NCBI GenBank assembly: GCA_016839845.1
Contig: JAEOTL010000118.1
Coordinates: 1-63,510 of the forward strand
Source: Promethearchaeota archaeon
GTDB lineage: Archaea; Asgardarchaeota; Lokiarchaeia; Sigynarchaeales; SOKP01
DNA length: 63,510 bases
Direction: 5' to 3'
The first letter of the stretch is position 1. Each line of letters opens with the position of its first letter. The notes under the pieces are model-generated. The model ran no database searches. It was not told the DNA's origin and worked only from the letters and a program-made list of their open reading frames with translations. A program made the translations under genes and the position numbers. This document shows, piece by piece, positions 1 to 9,342 of the stretch.

Positions 1-1077
1 CAAGAGGAGTTGAATGAAATCACTTATGGAGACAAAATGTTGCTACTCTCAGATGGGGAACATATTCGGGTTGCTTTAGTCTTAGGTAAAAAAGCTTCAA
101 TAATATTGCGTAAAAGTTTGATGGAATTCATAATTACATTTGAAAAAGATTATTCTAATGATTTACCCGCTTGGAGAGGACAGTTAAATATATTTAGAGA
201 AAGTGGCTCTTTGGTAGATGACATATTAAATACGTCCATTATCTTACCCCATGAAATAACATACGAATTTTCAAATGTAAAATCCTTAAGGAATCCTCAT
301 TCAAAGGAAGTTTTAAAGGTTGCAAATAATTTAATGAAAGATTCAGAGCGAAATTTCTTTTTTATCGCAACTCTTCTTAAGGAATCAACAGATAAAACGA
401 GCAAAGATACTGCTGAAATTTTCATGGGAATAAAGGAGTTGAGAGATAAAAAAATGCTTGTTCCAATTGAAATAAGCACAATAGAAGGCCACACTATATC
501 ACAACAAGAGTTATCTCTTCTCAATCAGAAGGTTGCGGGATTGACTAATTTAACACAAGAAGAAAAACAAAAGTTGGTAAGTGATCTCTCACAAATAGGT
601 CCTGCTGAAAGGGAAGCTTATTTTGTCAGCCTTTCGGAACAACATGAAATCATTTCAGCACCAATCGAAGAAAGGTCAGGAGTTGCTATAATTGATACTG
701 TGAAAGCCGCTAAAAAAGAAATTAAGAATTTAATTAAAGGCTCCAAATCAGTTAAAAAACAAAAAGATTTTGCGAGGACTATTATTATCTATCAAAACGC
801 GGCAAAAATAGCCACTAATTGGGAATTATCGGGAGAATTAGATCAACTTAACGAGTTTATCCGTACGACAAAGATTGAGGATCTTACGATAAAGATGAAA
901 GTACTTGAGAAAGAAGCGAAGCTAGCAGCGAAAGGGAAAAGCTATAATGAAGCCGCTCAGAAATATAAAATGTCTTCAAAAATAGCGTCTGAAATATTTA
1001 AGTTAGGTGGAACTGACTTGACAAAAGAAGTCAAAAGACTTGCCAATAAATCAAAAGAATATGAAAAACTAATTTAG
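1..1077 (+). CDS. Longin-like domain protein with helical C-terminus (5' end outside window)
   Basis: The reading frame is open to the left edge. A TTG at base 10 could serve as a start, but the purine-rich GAGGAG directly abuts it with no spacer, and the protein seems to begin in mid-domain, so I treat it as 5'-truncated. The first ~85 residues (LLLSDGEHIRVALVLGKK, then FEKDY and a W-x-G-x-L segment) resemble the second half of the longin/roadblock-like domains common in Asgard proteins. The rest is predicted helical and charged, and its last ~80 residues have a TPR- or MIT-like look (AAKGKSYNEAAQKY). Family knowledge suggests a small-GTPase or trafficking-type scaffold. The function here is inference. 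Confidence 0.5.
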   Translation, partial: QEELNEITYGDKMLLLSDGEHIRVALVLGKKASIILRKSLMEFIITFEKDYSNDLPAWRGQLNIFRESGSLVDDILNTSIILPHEITYEFSNVKSLRNPHSKEVLKVANNLMKDSERNFFFIATLLKESTDKTSKDTAEIFMGIKELRDKKMLVPIEISTIEGHTISQQELSLLNQKVAGLTNLTQEEKQKLVSDLSQIGPAEREAYFVSLSEQHEIISAPIEERSGVAIIDTVKAAKKEIKNLIKGSKSVKKQKDFARTIIIYQNAAKIATNWELSGELDQLNEFIRTTKIEDLTIKMKVLEKEAKLAAKGKSYNEAAQKYKMSSKIASEIFKLGGTDLTKEVKRLANKSKEYEKLI

Positions 1078-1254
1078 AATTTTCTTATTTATTTTTAATT
1101 TTTTTTATATAATATTTTTCTGGAGTAATCTTTTTATGATTTATTGAATAATTCTAGATAGAAAAGGAACTCCAGCAAATTTAGTTTTGAAATAAAAGAA
1201 CTGATTTAGATAAATATCTAACATAATTTATCCTTCAATAACTAAAGAAAAGAG

Positions 1255-1488
1255 TTGATAAGAATCCCAACTAACATAGACAAGCAAATTGAGAAGATGG
1301 TTTTAATGATATTATACAAAGAAAAATCGGTTGAGACAATTAAAGTTTTAAATGATAAGGTATTAGAACAGGCCGCAAGACAAAAGATTACTGTCTCTGA
1401 GAAAATCATAAATTCAATAATTCATAAAATGGATGAAACTGGGAAAATAGAGTTCACTCAAAAAAAAGGGTGGAAAATTAAAATTTGA
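1255..1488 (+). CDS. Small winged-helix-like hypothetical protein
   Basis: A 77-residue protein with a TTG start preceded by the purine-rich AAAGAAAAGAG. It is mostly helical and ends in a short basic segment (EFTQKKGWKIKI) that could be the beta-wing of a winged-helix fold. The arrangement of helix, helix and then a G-K-I-E-F turn is typical of compact archaeal wHTH proteins. No family was recognised. It lies alone between a longin-like gene and the convergent radA gene, 20 bases from the radA stop. Confidence 0.45.
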   Translation: MIRIPTNIDKQIEKMVLMILYKEKSVETIKVLNDKVLEQAARQKITVSEKIINSIIHKMDETGKIEFTQKKGWKIKI

Positions 1489-1507
1489 ACTTTTACTCCA
1501 TAGGATT

Positions 1508-2752
1508 TTAATCAGTTATCCCATTCTCGGTTATACTAAAAATAGCTTCACCTTCTGGTAAATGAGGAGCATCAACAACTTTCGCAATTCTTTGTTCTCC
1601 TTTCCCTTTTCTTAAATATACGCGAATTGTTGATCCATGAGCTACGATATTTCCTCCAGCAGCCTGCAAAGGATTCCCATAGAAAACGTCTGGTTTAGAC
1701 TGTACTTGATTTGTCAGAATAATTGCTAAATCAGTGTGTATATCACATAACCTTAATAAATCATGTAAATGAGCATTAATAGTCTGTTGTCTGTTTGCGA
1801 GGGTTCCTCGACCAATATATTCACTTCTAAAATGACCTATTAATGAGTCAATTACAATTAGTTTAATATTCCTTTCTTTAATGATATTTGCAGTCTCTTT
1901 TATGAGCAGAATTTGATGATCAGAATTATAGGCTCTTCCAAAGATTATATTTTTCAGAATAGCATTATAATCTAAATCCAAACCTTCGGACATTTGGATA
2001 ATCCTTTCTGGTCTAAAAGTTCCTTCTGTATCAATGTACAATGCATTCCCTTCAAGTCCACCCTTTTCTTTTGGCAGTTGCACGTTTACACATAATTGGT
2101 GCATTATTTGAGTTTTACCAGTTCGAAATTCTCCAAAAAATTCAATTACACTTCCAGTCTCTACTCCTCCTCCTAAAAGGTCATCTAACTCCTGACTACC
2201 TGTAGTAATTCTAGCAATATTCTTTCTGTGTTCCCATATTGCATCAGCAGATTTAAATCCTAATCCCAATTGAGCCATTGATGCTTTAACTAACTTCTCA
2301 GTGGTTTTATCACCGAGACCACTCTCATCCTTAATTATTGAAGGTGGTGTATAGGCAATAGCCTCAAGACTGTTGAAACCTGCCTTTATAAGTTTGTTAA
2401 GCGTTGCTTCTCCTACCCCGGGTAATTTTTTGACAGCGTTTACACCGGTGTCATCAAATTCAATATCCATCTCCAATTCCGGGGCATTATCCACTGAAGT
2501 AGCTTTTTCCGCTCCTTCTTCTTCCAAGTCTGCTTCTTCTAACTCATTAAAGGCTTCCAACAATTCCTCTTCTTCATCGTAATTATCTTCATTAATATGC
2601 TCTTTCGGAGTAGTATTTTGAGCATATTTTTTGTGTTCCTTATAGATTTTCCCTTTTGTATGAGTTCTTTTGCATTCTGGACAGAAATAAGCTTGACCAT
2701 CAACAAAATCACCCTCAATTTTAACATCTACTGCTTTAGCCACTTTTTTCAC
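1508..2752 (-). CDS. radA: DNA repair and recombination protein RadA with N-terminal Cys/His and acidic extension
   Basis: The archaeal RecA/Rad51-family ATPase that forms filaments on single-stranded DNA and drives strand exchange. A helix-hairpin-helix domain ([18 protein letters not shown], ~109-126) precedes the ATPase core. Walker A is GEFRTGKT (~207-214), Walker B is LIVIDS, and the L2 region includes [14 protein letters not shown]. The 414 residues exceed the usual ~325-350. The first ~100 hold a possible metal site (C24, C27, H31, H40) followed by a very acidic linker (~54-100), not part of the ordinary RadA architecture. The start is GTG, with a TATA box about 25 bases upstream, so the mRNA is probably leaderless. 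Confidence 0.95.
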   Translation of the reverse strand: MKKVAKAVDVKIEGDFVDGQAYFCPECKRTHTKGKIYKEHKKYAQNTTPKEHINEDNYDEEEELLEAFNELEEADLEEEGAEKATSVDNAPELEMDIEFDDTGVNAVKKLPGVGEATLNKLIKAGFNSLEAIAYTPPSIIKDESGLGDKTTEKLVKASMAQLGLGFKSADAIWEHRKNIARITTGSQELDDLLGGGVETGSVIEFFGEFRTGKTQIMHQLCVNVQLPKEKGGLEGNALYIDTEGTFRPERIIQMSEGLDLDYNAILKNIIFGRAYNSDHQILLIKETANIIKERNIKLIVIDSLIGHFRSEYIGRGTLANRQQTINAHLHDLLRLCDIHTDLAIILTNQVQSKPDVFYGNPLQAAGGNIVAHGSTIRVYLRKGKGEQRIAKVVDAPHLPEGEAIFSITENGITD

Positions 2753-2772
2753 TTGAGAAAAATTTTAGAGTA

Positions 2773-2781
2773 TTTTATATA
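2773..2781 (-). promoter_or_regulatory. TATA box of radA
   Basis: TATATAAAA on the minus strand, centred about 25 bases upstream of the radA GTG. That spacing would put transcription initiation at or next to the start codon. No Shine-Dalgarno-like sequence lies between, which agrees with a leaderless transcript. Confidence 0.5.
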
Positions 2782-3005
2782 CTTCTATTTATTTTGTTTT
2801 TTATTTTAACTAAAATAGAGTTAAGATTTTTAGATTTGTTTTAGAAGGAAAATAGACGTCTACGACATAAATTAGGGGATTATTGATTTAATTAGAATAC
2901 ATATCAGCTCAACTAATTTTTAAAAGTATTAAAAAAAATAATAATATCAAGGTAGAATTATTTGAATTTACTATCAAATCACCAAAATTAATTAGTGGGA
3001 ATTGC

Positions 3006-4241
3006 ATGATAAAAAACTTAACACTGGAGTATTATCCAAAAATTTCCGAAAAAAAATTAAGAAAATCAGTTCAAAGAATCCAAGAAAACAGAAAAAAATG
3101 GGATGATCCATTTTTCTTCGATACAGGATCGAATTTGGATATAGATCAAATAAAGAAAGATCCAAAATTAGTGTTTGGAAGCCAAATTAACAATGTAATA
3201 GTTCTAGGTACCGGAGGTTCAATTCAGACTTTATTGGCTCTGAAACATTTATCAAAGAAAATTATTTATCCAATCACAAGTTCAAGATCACTAGAACTTC
3301 AGAACTGCCTCGAAAAGACGACACCCTCAGATTCGGTTGTCATAGCAATATCACGGGGTGGTGAAACTTTAGATGTTAATTCCACTGTTAGCACTTTCCT
3401 GAAAAAAGGTTATAAAATTCTCGGACTTTCAACAACAGGTTCGTTAAACAAAATTTTAAAGAATATGGGCTCTCCTATTGTTGATATCCCAGATCTTTCT
3501 GGACGTTATGCAGGGTCAGTTACTAATGTTGGTATTGTTCCCGCATACATTGCTGGGATCAATATTGAAGAATTCTTAAAGGGATTAACTCTTGGCTACA
3601 CAGAATTCTCCAATTATAGTAATAATCGAGCTTTAGAGTTTGCAGTTTATTTATACAATCTCTATATTAAAGATTATAAGGTGATATTTGCAATGCCATA
3701 TTCCAAGAATCTGGAAGGAGCCGTTGGCTTATGGATCCAAGCTATATCTGAAAGTTCTGGGAAAAATGGTAAAGGAATGTTAGGAGCATCTCAAGAAGCG
3801 CCATTAAGTCAACATTCTGTTCTAGAATACTTGCTTGGGGGTACCAAAGGAGTTGTATCACCAGTTTTAATGACTGTAGATCAAGAAAATCCTGATATGA
3901 AATTAGAATCATTTATTGAATATGTAAATGGGAAAAGTGCTTATACTATAATTAATTATCAAGCTGATGCGACTTTCCAAGCTTTAATTCAGCAAGGAGT
4001 TCCAACAACCAAAATTTCGATTCTAGATCCTACCGAGATAAACATGGGGATTCTTATTGCATTTATGTTATCATCTGTGTATTATCTCTGTTTGTTAATA
4101 GGTGTAAATTGGTCAGATAATCCAAAAGTCATCATAGGTAAGGAAATTTGCAATAAGGCACTTCAAGATAATCTTAATTCTGAAGAGAGAGAAAATGTCA
4201 GGAGGAAAATTGCAGATCAGATTTTTAAGGATTTTTTTTAA
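3006..4241 (+). CDS. pgi: Glucose-6-phosphate isomerase (SIS-domain type)
   Basis: Interconverts glucose-6-phosphate and fructose-6-phosphate in the cytosol. The SIS sugar-phosphate sites are visible: VLGTGGSIQTLLAL near residue 68 and ISRGGETLDV near 115. The PGI-like segment DLSGRYAGSVTNVG near 155 and the later QEAPLSQHS follow. At 411 residues it fits short archaeal/Firmicute-like PGI-superfamily members rather than the ~550-residue bacterial/eukaryotic form. It converges with the aspartate kinase gene, 18 bases apart. A related SIS aldose-ketose isomerase specificity is possible but less likely, because the RYAGSVTNVG block is PGI-specific. Confidence 0.8.
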   Translation: MIKNLTLEYYPKISEKKLRKSVQRIQENRKKWDDPFFFDTGSNLDIDQIKKDPKLVFGSQINNVIVLGTGGSIQTLLALKHLSKKIIYPITSSRSLELQNCLEKTTPSDSVVIAISRGGETLDVNSTVSTFLKKGYKILGLSTTGSLNKILKNMGSPIVDIPDLSGRYAGSVTNVGIVPAYIAGINIEEFLKGLTLGYTEFSNYSNNRALEFAVYLYNLYIKDYKVIFAMPYSKNLEGAVGLWIQAISESSGKNGKGMLGASQEAPLSQHSVLEYLLGGTKGVVSPVLMTVDQENPDMKLESFIEYVNGKSAYTIINYQADATFQALIQQGVPTTKISILDPTEINMGILIAFMLSSVYYLCLLIGVNWSDNPKVIIGKEICNKALQDNLNSEERENVRRKIADQIFKDFF

Positions 4242-4259
4242 TTATCATCTTTTGTAATA

Positions 4260-5699
4260 CTATTTTTGGTTAATAAAAACGTCGTATAATATATTTATAG
4301 CTCTTTTGCAATCTTTTCTTTCTATTATTGATGTGAAATTTAATTCAGATGATCCTTGGGCAATGGCGAGGATATTTATGTTGTTATCACCTAGAGTTGT
4401 AAAAACTTTACCTGCGATACCAGGAGTATAGAGTATCCCGGAACCTATAATAGCCACCAGAGAGATGTCGTTATTAATTTTAATTCGAAACCAATTTCTT
4501 CCGAATAATTCTGAATTCCTTAGAAGAAAACTAACTTTCTTTGAGTCTTCAAAATCAATACCAAAAGTAATATTATTTTCAGAGGAACTTTGAGAGATAA
4601 ACACAATATTCACATTTTCATCCCCTAAGAGAGAAAAAAGCTTGGAAGCAGTTCCTGAAAGGGGGATCATTGTATCACCTTCAATAGTTACCATAGAAAG
4701 TTTATAGATTGAAGATATTGCCCTAATTATTTTGTCATCCTTTATTATTTCTTTTGTTATTGTTGTGTAATCTCTGGAGGTGGGATCACTAAAATATCTT
4801 ATTTCAGAAGGTATACTTCCCTTTTCGTTGACATCAAGACACACAGGATGTAGTATTTTTGTCCCAAAGAATGATAATTCTTTTGCCTCTATATATGAAA
4901 TCTGTTTTATGAGAGATGTCTTTTTTATAACTTTTGGATCTGCATCTAATAACCCCACGACATCTTTCCAATAAATGACCCTACAATTGAAAGAATCTCG
5001 TAATGAATAGGCAATTACAGCAGCAGTTAAATCTGTCCCACCTCGTCCTAATGTAGTAATTTTTTTATCTTTTTTTGTTGCACCGAAGTACCCAGTAATA
5101 CAGATAATTGATTCTGGCTTAGAGTTAAGTTCAGGGAGTAAATTTTCTTTAACAAGTGCTTCAGTATCATCTAATAATGGTAAGGCATTTCCAAAATTAT
5201 CATCAGTAACGATTAGATTATTTGATAATATGAACTTTGAGTTAATCCCTATTGAATTAAGATATTGTGACAAAATAAATGTACTTAGTTTTTCCCCATA
5301 AGAGATCACAAGATCTTTAAAATCAGAACTCGGACGAATTAACTGGACAACTTTCCCTAGTTGGGTTAATTCCTCAATATTTTTTCTTAAAAAGCCGAGA
5401 GATTTTTCATATTCAGCAGACTCAGAATTGAAAATCTGTTCAATTAAATTTTTGTGTATATCCTTTATTAAAGTGAGAATCATATCACAATCTGTGCCTT
5501 CCTTGCACGATTTTGTGTAAAAATCAATTAGTTTGTCGGTAATTCCTTTCATTGCTGAAGCAACTACTATTAATCTTGAATCATTTATGTGATCCTTTAT
5601 GATTTCAGCAGTTTGAACAAAGGAGGTAGAATCTTCTAAACATGAACCCCCAAATTTCATAACTATGAGATTAGGTTTTTTCTCTGTAATGTCATTCAC
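4260..5699 (-). CDS. lysC: Aspartate kinase
   Basis: Phosphorylates aspartate to enter the lysine, threonine and methionine pathways. The N-terminal amino-acid-kinase domain opens with VMKFGGSCLED (the family motif is KFGG[TS]S) and contains TTLGRGGTDLTAA and YWKDVVGLLDADPK. Two C-terminal ACT-type regulatory segments are present (VTIEGDTMIPLSGTASKLF and VAIIGSGILYTPGIAGKVF), so feedback inhibition by end-product amino acids is expected. At 479 residues it is the usual size for a monofunctional kinase. The start is GTG; no in-frame ATG exists nearby. It stands alone, divergent from the LarA-like gene. Confidence 0.93.
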   Translation of the reverse strand: MNDITEKKPNLIVMKFGGSCLEDSTSFVQTAEIIKDHINDSRLIVVASAMKGITDKLIDFYTKSCKEGTDCDMILTLIKDIHKNLIEQIFNSESAEYEKSLGFLRKNIEELTQLGKVVQLIRPSSDFKDLVISYGEKLSTFILSQYLNSIGINSKFILSNNLIVTDDNFGNALPLLDDTEALVKENLLPELNSKPESIICITGYFGATKKDKKITTLGRGGTDLTAAVIAYSLRDSFNCRVIYWKDVVGLLDADPKVIKKTSLIKQISYIEAKELSFFGTKILHPVCLDVNEKGSIPSEIRYFSDPTSRDYTTITKEIIKDDKIIRAISSIYKLSMVTIEGDTMIPLSGTASKLFSLLGDENVNIVFISQSSSENNITFGIDFEDSKKVSFLLRNSELFGRNWFRIKINNDISLVAIIGSGILYTPGIAGKVFTTLGDNNINILAIAQGSSELNFTSIIERKDCKRAINILYDVFINQK

Positions 5700-5820
5700 T
5701 CTATTCGTTAATTTTTATTCTTCATTTTATAGAATAAAAGTAAATAATAAACTTAAATATTAATTATAAATGAAGATAGAATTATAATTTTAAAATTTAG
5801 TAAATTAAATGTGAAAACAA

Positions 5821-7077
5821 ATGGTGAAGGAATATAAAGTTCCCTGGGCAGTATGGAGAGAGCCCGAATTCTTGAACTTAACATTCCCGGATTCGTGGGA
5901 TATAGAAATGTGTACTATGAATGGATCCGGAACTTCTGAATTATCTGAGGTTGAAATAAAGAATGCTATTATGAACCCAATAGGTTCACCAAAATTATCA
6001 GAATTAGCAGAAGGAAAAGAAAATGCTGTCATCGTTATTGATGATATGACAAGACCTACAGAAATTTCAAAGATTATACCTTTTGTGCTTGAAGAATTAA
6101 AAAAAGCAAATATAGAAAAAGACCAAATCACTATTTTGTTGGCAATTGGCGCTCATAGACCTATGAATAGGCAAGATTGTATTTTAAAATTAGGAGTTGA
6201 TATAGTAGACACATATAGGATCGAGAACCATCATCCTTATATAAATTTGAAACATCTTGGAAAATCATCTGCTGGAACCCCAATATATGTGAATAAAACA
6301 TACTTAGATGCAGATTTAAAAATTGCTATTGGAGGGGTTATACCACACACACTTGCAGGATTCGGTGGTGGGGCAAAAATAGTATTACCAGGAGTATGTG
6401 GCATAAAAACTCTTGCAGCAAATCATACTGGGAGAACTGGAGGGATTGGAACAATTACAGATGCGAGACGAGATATTGAAGATATTGCCAAAAAAGTGGG
6501 TTTAGATTATTCTATTAACGTTATTCTTACAGATAACGGTAAAATTGCGAGGATATTCTCTGGTGACTTCATAGACGCTCACAGAGAGGCTATGAAATTT
6601 GGTTTGGGATTTTATTCAACAAAAGTTTCAAGTAATTACAAAATTTGTTTCCTAAATACTTATCCAGAAGATTCTGAATTAGAACAAGCACAATATAAAT
6701 CAATTAACTTCTTATTTACAGCACCCTCTAATCTAATAGATCAAACAGGAGCAGTAGTGATGATGACATCTTCTTATGAAGGACGAGGATATCATAGTCT
6801 TGTTTCGGAGACTGGTTCAATGCTACATCACAATCTAAAAGATAGAAAAGGTTATATGTCAGCTATGGGGGAAAAAAAAGTATACCTATTTTCACCTAAT
6901 GTTAATGAGTATGATAAAAATCATTTATGGCCAGAATCTGTAAAATTGTTTAATAAGTGGGAAGATTTAATTCTGGATTTAAAAACTGTTTTTGGGGATT
7001 CTCTCAAAGCAGCGATAATTCCAAGTAGTATTCAACTTTCAGAGGAGTGGGTCCAGGAAAGAGAAAACAAGAGTTAA
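5821..7077 (+). CDS. larA: LarA-family nickel-dependent racemase/epimerase (DUF2088)
   Basis: Related to lactate racemase LarA, which uses a nickel-pincer cofactor attached to a lysine to racemise 2-hydroxyacids. Family motifs are clear: DDMTRPTE (75-81), GAHRPM (~110), ENHHPY (~135) and GGVIPHTLAGFGGGAK (171-186). H112, H176, K186 and H202 line up with the catalytic and nickel-binding residues H108, H174, K184 and H200 of the Lactobacillus enzyme. None of the cofactor-making larB, larC or larE genes is in this window. The substrate is unknown, as the family includes racemases for many 2-hydroxyacids. The stop is one base from the next gene's ATG, so the two are co-transcribed. Confidence 0.8.
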   Translation: MVKEYKVPWAVWREPEFLNLTFPDSWDIEMCTMNGSGTSELSEVEIKNAIMNPIGSPKLSELAEGKENAVIVIDDMTRPTEISKIIPFVLEELKKANIEKDQITILLAIGAHRPMNRQDCILKLGVDIVDTYRIENHHPYINLKHLGKSSAGTPIYVNKTYLDADLKIAIGGVIPHTLAGFGGGAKIVLPGVCGIKTLAANHTGRTGGIGTITDARRDIEDIAKKVGLDYSINVILTDNGKIARIFSGDFIDAHREAMKFGLGFYSTKVSSNYKICFLNTYPEDSELEQAQYKSINFLFTAPSNLIDQTGAVVMMTSSYEGRGYHSLVSETGSMLHHNLKDRKGYMSAMGEKKVYLFSPNVNEYDKNHLWPESVKLFNKWEDLILDLKTVFGDSLKAAIIPSSIQLSEEWVQERENKS

Positions 7078-7078
7078 A

Positions 7079-8350
7079 ATGAATTTAAAATCAGTAGAAT
7101 TACTTGCCCCAGCCAAAAATCTCCAAGCTATCAAAGCAGCTTCTAAGTATGCTGATTCTGTATATTTCGGAATCTCAAATAAATTCAATATGAGGATGCG
7201 TTCAGAAAACATTCCCCTAGAAAAACTTAATTATGTGGTCGATTTTTGCCATAAGAACAATTTAAAAGCTTATCTAACTGCCAATGTCTTGGTTTATGAT
7301 ACTGAATTAAATCAATTACGTGAAATAATTGAAAAGAGCCATGAAGCTGAAATTGATGCAGTGATTGTGAGTGATTTTGCAGCTATTCAAATTGCAAAGG
7401 AATATAAAATTCCATTTCATGTTTCAACTCAAAATAATATTTCTAATTCCATATCAGCAGGATACTATGAACAGATAGGTGCTGAACGAATTATTTTAGC
7501 CAGAGAATTATCTCTCGAGAGGATAAAGGAAATCAAGAGGAATTTAACAAAAACTGAGATTGAAGTATTTATTCATGGTGCAATGTGTACCTCCATTAGT
7601 GGAAGATGTTATTTTTCTCAAGATATATGTGGAACAGAAGAAAAATCAGCAAACAGAGGTAATTGCGAACAGCCTTGTAGGAGAAGATGGTGGGTTCGGG
7701 AGGAATCTGGAAAAGAATACATATATGATGGCACTAGGTTTATGAATTCCAGAGATTTATGCACTATAGCATACATTCCGAAACTTATTGAAGCAAATAT
7801 AGATGCTTTTAAAATTGAAGGTCGAATGAAACACCCGCATTACGTTGAAATCGTAACTAAGACTTATCGAGAAGCGATTGATGCATTTTATAAGGGGACT
7901 TTTTCAAAAAAAAAAGTGGGTCGTTGGGTGACTGAACTTAAGAAGGTATATAATAGAGGATTTACACCCGGATTCTATTTTAAAAGGATGACTGAAGAGG
8001 ATCATCAGCACAAATCCCCTTCGAACTTATCACATTTTCGGTATATTAAGGTAGGTCAGATTGAAAATTATCATCAGAAGTCTGGGTTCGTAGATATTAC
8101 ATTAGATAACGGATATATCAGTCAAGGAGATGATTTAATCATTTTAGGAAGGAGTACGGAAACTTACATCCATCAAGAAGTAAAAATAATTAAATTTAAG
8201 GATAAAATCGTAAAACAAACTCCCCGTGGTACAAAAAAAAAACCTATTCTTGCAAAATTAAAAATAAATGGAGAGGTTACTAGCAGCGGGGAGGATAAAA
8301 TTTACGTTTTTACAGATAAAACATATGGGAAGAAAACTTATTCTATCTGA
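7079..8350 (+). CDS. Peptidase U32-family Fe-S protein
   Basis: A U32 family member. Despite the name, characterised relatives are Fe-S-dependent RNA or cofactor hydroxylases (RlhA, TrhP, UbiU/UbiV) rather than proven peptidases. The TIM-barrel start VELLAPAKNLQAIKAA and the segment DSVYFG are typical. The cluster region HGAMCTSISGRC...NCEQPC supplies C170, C177, C196 and C200. The INSRDL-like element MNSRDLC and FKIEGRMK are also family hallmarks. The C-terminus looks like the usual small beta-barrel. It follows the LarA-like gene by one base. The substrate cannot be assigned from sequence; tRNA or rRNA hydroxylation is the best guess. Confidence 0.8.
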   Translation: MNLKSVELLAPAKNLQAIKAASKYADSVYFGISNKFNMRMRSENIPLEKLNYVVDFCHKNNLKAYLTANVLVYDTELNQLREIIEKSHEAEIDAVIVSDFAAIQIAKEYKIPFHVSTQNNISNSISAGYYEQIGAERIILARELSLERIKEIKRNLTKTEIEVFIHGAMCTSISGRCYFSQDICGTEEKSANRGNCEQPCRRRWWVREESGKEYIYDGTRFMNSRDLCTIAYIPKLIEANIDAFKIEGRMKHPHYVEIVTKTYREAIDAFYKGTFSKKKVGRWVTELKKVYNRGFTPGFYFKRMTEEDHQHKSPSNLSHFRYIKVGQIENYHQKSGFVDITLDNGYISQGDDLIILGRSTETYIHQEVKIIKFKDKIVKQTPRGTKKKPILAKLKINGEVTSSGEDKIYVFTDKTYGKKTYSI

Positions 8351-8430
8351 ATAAGATTTAATTTTGGTTTTACATAAATATATCATTAATACATCATTTT
8401 TTAGAAGATTTTCTGAAGAGGTTTTATTAA

Positions 8431-9342
8431 ATGGGGAAAAAAAAAATTGTTGAATCTGTACCAAATTACAGTGAAGGTGCGAATGCTGATAAGGTTGGAT
8501 TAATCGTATCAGAAATTAAAAACACACCTAATACCCGTATAGTTGATGTTCAGTATGATATCGATTATAACAGGGCCGTTATAACGTTCTTAGGCACTCC
8601 CGAGGCTGTCTTAAATGCAAACATTAAAGCTGCGAAGAAAGCCATTGAAGTTATTGATATGAACGAACATAAAGGACAGCATCCTCGGATCGGAGCTATT
8701 GATGTAGTCCCGTTTGTCCCGGCTCAAAATGTTTCAATTGAAGAATGTATTGACTTATCTATCCAATTTGCTGAAGTCATGGCTAAAGAAATGGTTCCTG
8801 TTTACCTATATGAGGAATCAGCAAGAAAAATGGAAAGAAAAAATATTGATAATATTCGAGTTGGGGAATATGAAGGATTAAAAGATACAATTAAAACTGA
8901 TCTTGACAAAAAACCAGATTTTGGACCATCTGAATTTCATCCTACTGCGGGAGCAATAATAACTGGAGCTAGACAACCTTTAGTTAGTTTTAACATCAAT
9001 CTGGGGACGAAAGATCTTAAAATTGCTAAAAAAGTCGCTAAAGCCATTCATTTACGTTCCGGAGGTCTAGTAAATATCAAAGCAATGGGAACAGAACTAG
9101 CTAAAAGAGATTATGTGCAGGTAGGAATCAGTAATATAAATTATCGGAAAACACCACTTTATCGACAAATGGAATTAGTCAGAATAGAGGCAGCGCGGTT
9201 TGGGGTATCGATAGTAGGTACAGAACTTGTTGGTGTTTTACCATTAGAAGCGGTATTAAATTCTATTGAGTATTATTTACAACTTGAAAATCCCGAAAAG
9301 TTAGAGGAAAAACACTTACTAGAGCATTATTTCGACTTTTAG
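8431..9342 (+). CDS. ftcD: Glutamate formiminotransferase
   Basis: Transfers the formimino group of N-formimino-glutamate to a tetrahydro-pterin, releasing glutamate; this is the last step of histidine breakdown. The N-terminal ESVPNYSEGAN, the HKGQHPRIGAIDVVPF block (~75-90) and the VPVYLYEE segment are diagnostic. The 303 residues match the transferase part only, without a cyclodeaminase domain, so another enzyme would have to release ammonia. An SD-like GAAGAGG lies upstream of ATG. The stop codon overlaps that of the convergent hutI gene by four bases. Confidence 0.93.
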   Translation: MGKKKIVESVPNYSEGANADKVGLIVSEIKNTPNTRIVDVQYDIDYNRAVITFLGTPEAVLNANIKAAKKAIEVIDMNEHKGQHPRIGAIDVVPFVPAQNVSIEECIDLSIQFAEVMAKEMVPVYLYEESARKMERKNIDNIRVGEYEGLKDTIKTDLDKKPDFGPSEFHPTAGAIITGARQPLVSFNINLGTKDLKIAKKVAKAIHLRSGGLVNIKAMGTELAKRDYVQVGISNINYRKTPLYRQMELVRIEAARFGVSIVGTELVGVLPLEAVLNSIEYYLQLENPEKLEEKHLLEHYFDF

